From positions 685,337-749,336 of the forward strand of contig JAQGDQ010000062.1 in assembly GCA_030141605.1 (NCBI GenBank): DNA of 64,000 nucleotides, in the 5' to 3' direction. Below the pieces are notes generated by a model. The model was not told where the DNA came from. It ran no database searches and saw only the letters and a list, made by a program, of their open reading frames with translations. This DNA comes from Tubiluchus corallicola. Its lineage: Eukaryota > Priapulida > Priapulimorpha > Priapulimorphida > Tubiluchidae. Shown piece after piece: positions 60,965-64,000 of the stretch; position 1 is the stretch's first letter; each line of letters starts with the position of its first letter. The position numbers and the translations under genes are program-made.

Positions 60965-61119
60965 ACATAAATGAATGTAATGTATCGAATCCTATGCATA
61001 ATTGTGATATGAAAGTTTTGGTGAATGTGGTAACACAGCTGGTAGCTTTGCCTGCTTCTGTAAAAATGGAACAGCTGATCTTTGTGATGTCACTGCTCCA
61101 AGAGCTCGTTGTTCATGTA
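60965..61119 (+). pseudogene. Frameshifted EGF exon
   Basis: Good acceptor (GTTGCAG), DINECNVSNPMHNC, then a two-base insertion in GTGATATGAAAG relative to the copy at 63933 shifts the frame. The tail has GTTCATGTAG in place of the donor. Confidence 0.7.
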
Positions 61120-61452
61120 GTTTAAATGTTGCTCACCTTAATATGGATGAAAGTTTTGTAATCTAATGTATTAATAATAATGATAATGATAACGATAACG
61201 ATAAGGATAATAATAACATAATAAGCTATAAGCATTTCATTAAGTACATAAATTACATTAGTAGAAAAGTGAAATTGAACTTACATGATTATAATGAGCT
61301 CCCCCTAATTATTACATAATTTTAAACAAGTCTGTGCGATGCTATAACAAATGTAGGAAGGATAATGTATAACATTAATAAAGAAGTTCTTCCCCTATCA
61401 CACTAGTTGAACGAGCAAAGCTCTAAAACAAAACAGAACCATTTACTTTCAG

Positions 61453-61600
61453 ACATAAGTGATTGTAATGTATCTATTCTGACGCATAATTGTCATTCCA
61501 AGTTTGGTAAAATAATGCATCAGTGCAGTTGGTACATTTCTCGTATTTTTACTTGCCTGTTAGCAATGTTTAAAAACAGACCAATTCGTTTAAGTGGATC
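61453..61600 (+). pseudogene. Dead EGF exon, second copy
   Basis: Duplicate of 58859-59010 with the same altered 3' half; offset 2,594 bp. Confidence 0.6.
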
Positions 61601-61648
61601 TGCTGTTTTAAGTCTAAGTGAATAAATAGGCGAAATGTTTACTTGCAG

Positions 61649-61798
61649 ATGTGAACGAATGCAATGCATCCAACCCTATGCATAATTGTGATCCCATCTT
61701 GGGTGACTGTGTCAACACAGCTGGAAGTTTTACCTGTTTTTGCAAAAATGGAACAATTGATTTAAGTGAAGCCGTTGCTCCAGGAACTATTTGTTCAG
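61649..61798 (+). CDS. cbEGF exon 5
   Basis: Duplicate of exon 2, offset 2,595 bp, all splice sites and six cysteines kept. Confidence 0.9.
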
Positions 61799-62064
61799 GT
61801 AAGTGAACCCTCAGTCATGTTTCATGTGGAATGTGATGGCAATTTTATAATTTATAAGCAGAATAAAGAACCACAATTTACTTACTGACATAAATGAATG
61901 TAATGCATCAAATTGCATGCATAATTGCAATCTGAACTTTGATCAACGTATCAATACAGTAGTAGCTTGACGTGCCTTTGTAATGTGAAACTTCACTCAG
62001 TTTTCAAGTAGGTAGCAGTTTTATAATCTGTAAAAGCAGATAATGCCAGACCTTTTACTTTCAG

Positions 62065-62211
62065 ATATAAATGAATGTGATGTATCCGGTCTTATGCATA
62101 ATTGTGATCCAAACTTTGGCGAATGCGCCAATATAGCTGGTAGCTTTACCTGCTTGTGCAAAAGTGGAACAATTGATTTAAGTGAAGCCGCTCCAGGAAC
62201 TATTTGTTCAG
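62065..62211 (+). CDS. cbEGF exon 6
   Basis: 147 bp, one codon shorter (LSEAAPGTIC), DINECDVSGLMHNC, GECANIAGSFTCLCKSG; donor TCAG|GTGAGT. It is the intact counterpart of the truncated copy at 59471. Confidence 0.88.
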
Positions 62212-62294
62212 GTGAGTGAACATTCAGTCATGTTTCATGTGGAATGTGGATGGCAATTTTATAATTTAAAAGCAGAATAATGAAAGACCATTTA

Positions 62295-62425
62295 CTCAAA
62301 TTGTATGCATAATTGAGATTGAATCTTTGGTAAATGCATCAATACAGCTGGTAGTTTGACTTGCCTTTGTAAAAACGAGACAATCGATCTGAGCGAAGCC
62401 ACTGCTCCAGGAGTAATTTGCTTAG
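62295..62425 (+). pseudogene. Dead EGF exon
   Basis: Lacks acceptor; CAAATTGTATGCATAATTGA then GCTGGTAGTTTGACTTGCCT and a GCTTAG|GTAAGC donor. Confidence 0.65.
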
Positions 62426-62665
62426 GTAAGCGAAATGTCATTCATGTTTCAAATAAATGGCAGGTTTAGAGTATATAGGCAAATAATCCCACACCTCTTA
62501 TTTTCAGATATAAACCAATGTGATGTGTCGGTGGTCCACTGTAGTCCTGTTAGACTAAGTAGATTCACTCTTCTAGAACAAATTGAATAGAATTTTGTTC
62601 TGATTAGAAAAGTTGGTAGTTTGTAATCCTAAGGCCAAAAATAACAAAGAGCCATTTTCTAGCAG

Positions 62666-62713
62666 ACATAAACGAATGTAGTGTATTCAATCCTCCAGGA
62701 ACTATTTGTTCAG
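62666..62713 (+). CDS. 48-bp EGF mini-exon B
   Basis: Same as mini-exon A, acceptor TTCTAGCAG, donor TCAG|GTAAGT; phase kept. Confidence 0.5.
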
Positions 62714-63149
62714 GTAAGTGAACCTTCAGTCATGTTTCATGTGGAATGTGGATGGCAATTTTATAATTTATAAGCAGAATAATGAATGACAATTTACTTA
62801 CTGACATAAATGAATGTAATGCATCAAATTGCATGCATAATTGATATTAAGGTAAAAACGAGACAATCGATCTGAGTGAAGCCACTGCTCCAGGAGTAAT
62901 TTGCTTAGGTAAGCGAAATGTCATTCATGTTTCAAATAAATGGCAGGTTTAGAGTATATAGGCAAATAATCCCACACCTCTTATTTTCAGATATAAACCA
63001 AATGTGATGTGTCGGTGGTCCACTGTAGTCCTGTTAGACTAAGTAGATTCACTCTTCTAGAACAAATTGAATAGAATTTTGTTCTGATTAGAAAAGTTGG
63101 TAGTTTGTAATCCTAAGGCCAAAAATAACAAAGAGCCATTTTCTTGCAG

Positions 63150-63197
63150 ACATAAACGAATGTGGTGTATTCAATCCTCCAGGAACTATTTGTTCAG
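63150..63197 (+). CDS. 48-bp EGF mini-exon C
   Basis: Third copy, 484 bp after B, one residue change (S to G: DINECGVFNPPGTIC); splice sites intact. Confidence 0.5.
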
Positions 63198-63458
63198 GTA
63201 AGTGAACCTTCAGTCATGTTTCATGTGGATGGTAACTTTATCATTTATAAACAAAATAAAGCAAGGCAATATACTTACTGACATAAATGAATGTAATGCA
63301 TCAAATTGCATGCATAATTGCAATCCGAACTTTGATCAACGTATAAATACAGTAGTAGCTTGACCTGCCTTTGTAATGCGAACCTTCACTCAGTTTTCAA
63401 GTAGGTGGCAGTTTTATAATCTGTAAAAGGAGATAATGCCAGACCTTTTTACTTTCAG

Positions 63459-63608
63459 ATATAAATGAATGTGATGTATCCAATCTTATGCATAATTGTG
63501 ATCCAAACTTTGGCGAATGCACCAATACAGCTGGTAGCTTTACATGCTTGTGCAAAAATGGAACAATTGATTTAAGTGAAGCCAGAACTCCAGGAACTAT
63601 TTGTTCAG
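63459..63608 (+). CDS. cbEGF exon 7
   Basis: 150 bp; same coded peptide as exon 4 (60490), offset 2,969 bp; donor TCAG|GTAGGT. Confidence 0.9.
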
Positions 63609-63932
63609 GTAGGTAATTTTTCCTGCATTTCAAAGAGACGTTAGTTTTACAATCTAAAGAAAAAAATAACACAGAGCAGTTTGCTTGAATGAATGATTGA
63701 ATGTGACATATCAAATTCTATGAGCAATTGTAATCCCAAGTTTTGTGAATGTTTGAACATGGTTGTTAGATTTTTCTGAATACAAAAATTTTTAACAGTG
63801 GAAATGTTGATCTTATTGGGTCCAGTGTTCCAGAATTCAATGGTTTAGATACACGAACTTTTGTGCATATTAAAAATAACTGGCAGTTTTATAAACAAAA
63901 GGTATACATAGTACAGAGCTATATAGTTGCAG

Positions 63933-64000
63933 ACATAAATGACTGTAATGTATCGAATCCTATGCATAATTGTAATGAAAGTTTTGGTGAATGTGGTAAC
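63933..64000 (+). CDS. cbEGF exon 8, cut by window end
   Basis: Acceptor ATAGTTGCAG, DINDCNVSNPMHNCNESFGE then CGN in frame to the last base. Unlike its copy at 60965 it has no frameshift. Confidence 0.75.

Larger units (their letters stand above)
58380..64000 (+). repeat. Nested segmental duplications of EGF exons
   Basis: A block at about 58.4-59.5 kb recurs at about 61.0-62.2 kb (offset 2,594-2,595). A block at about 60.0-61.1 kb recurs at about 63.0-64.0 kb (offset 2,968-2,969). A 483-484 bp unit (60.0, 62.5, 63.0 kb) is tandem near 62.5 kb. Introns as well as exons match, so the duplications are recent. Confidence 0.88.

Overview
The window is eukaryotic nuclear DNA from an animal. Genes are split into short exons with GT/AG borders, introns are long and AT-rich, and I see no operons or bacterial signals. 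The mix of extracellular domain exons (ShK, calcium-binding EGF), a type II membrane M13 peptidase start, a TMEM268 homologue, a PHYHD1 homologue and THAP/P-type transposons suggests an AT-rich invertebrate such as a cnidarian or tunicate. I cannot fix the species from the sequence. Much of the window is transposon debris, satellites and microsatellites.

Layout. 1-2.3 kb: decayed non-LTR retrotransposon (+). 2.5-4.9 kb: a second non-LTR element (-), split by a 964-bp inverted-repeat element. 5.2-15.05 kb: a complete TMEM268-like gene (+), eight exons, 351 codons, with two inverted-repeat elements in its introns. 15.9-17.0 kb: 33-bp minisatellite with a 396-bp higher-order period. 17-20.4 kb: no gene seen. 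20.5-23.6 kb: a MITE, a Ty3/gypsy pol fragment (-) and an internally deleted P-like element. 23.8-24.7 kb: last two exons of a glutamine-rich protein (-). 26.0-26.6 kb: pogo-like MITE. 28.0-29.2 kb: two exons of a PHYHD1-like dioxygenase (-), apparently lacking the exon with its iron ligands. 30.0-31.8 kb: a SWIM-finger, transposase-like gene (-), frameshifted. 32.06-35.31 kb: a full-length but broken THAP/P transposon with about 67-bp TIRs. 36.2-42.95 kb: the first five exons of an M13 (neprilysin/ECE-like) peptidase (-); the catalytic exons are not found. 41-42.2 kb: long TAA microsatellite containing a hAT-like MITE. 43.29-44.52 kb: a foldback-like transposon with 16-bp repeat arms and a perfect 9-bp target-site duplication. 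44.5-48.4 kb: no clear gene. 48.4-64 kb: a (+) extracellular mosaic gene or genes, with four ShK exons (three on tandem duplicates), then an array of seven intact cbEGF exons plus one cut by the window edge, three 48-bp mini-exons and many dead copies.

All ShK and EGF exons are phase 1-1 modules, so they could be spliced together in any number. Their order and strand suggest one secreted or surface protein, but no start, signal peptide or end lies in the window. TMEM268, PHYHD1, the Q-rich gene and M13 are unrelated housekeeping or signalling-type genes with no visible functional link. The missing middle exon of PHYHD1 and missing 3' exons of M13 point to rearrangement, pseudogenes or an assembly error between about 24 and 36 kb.
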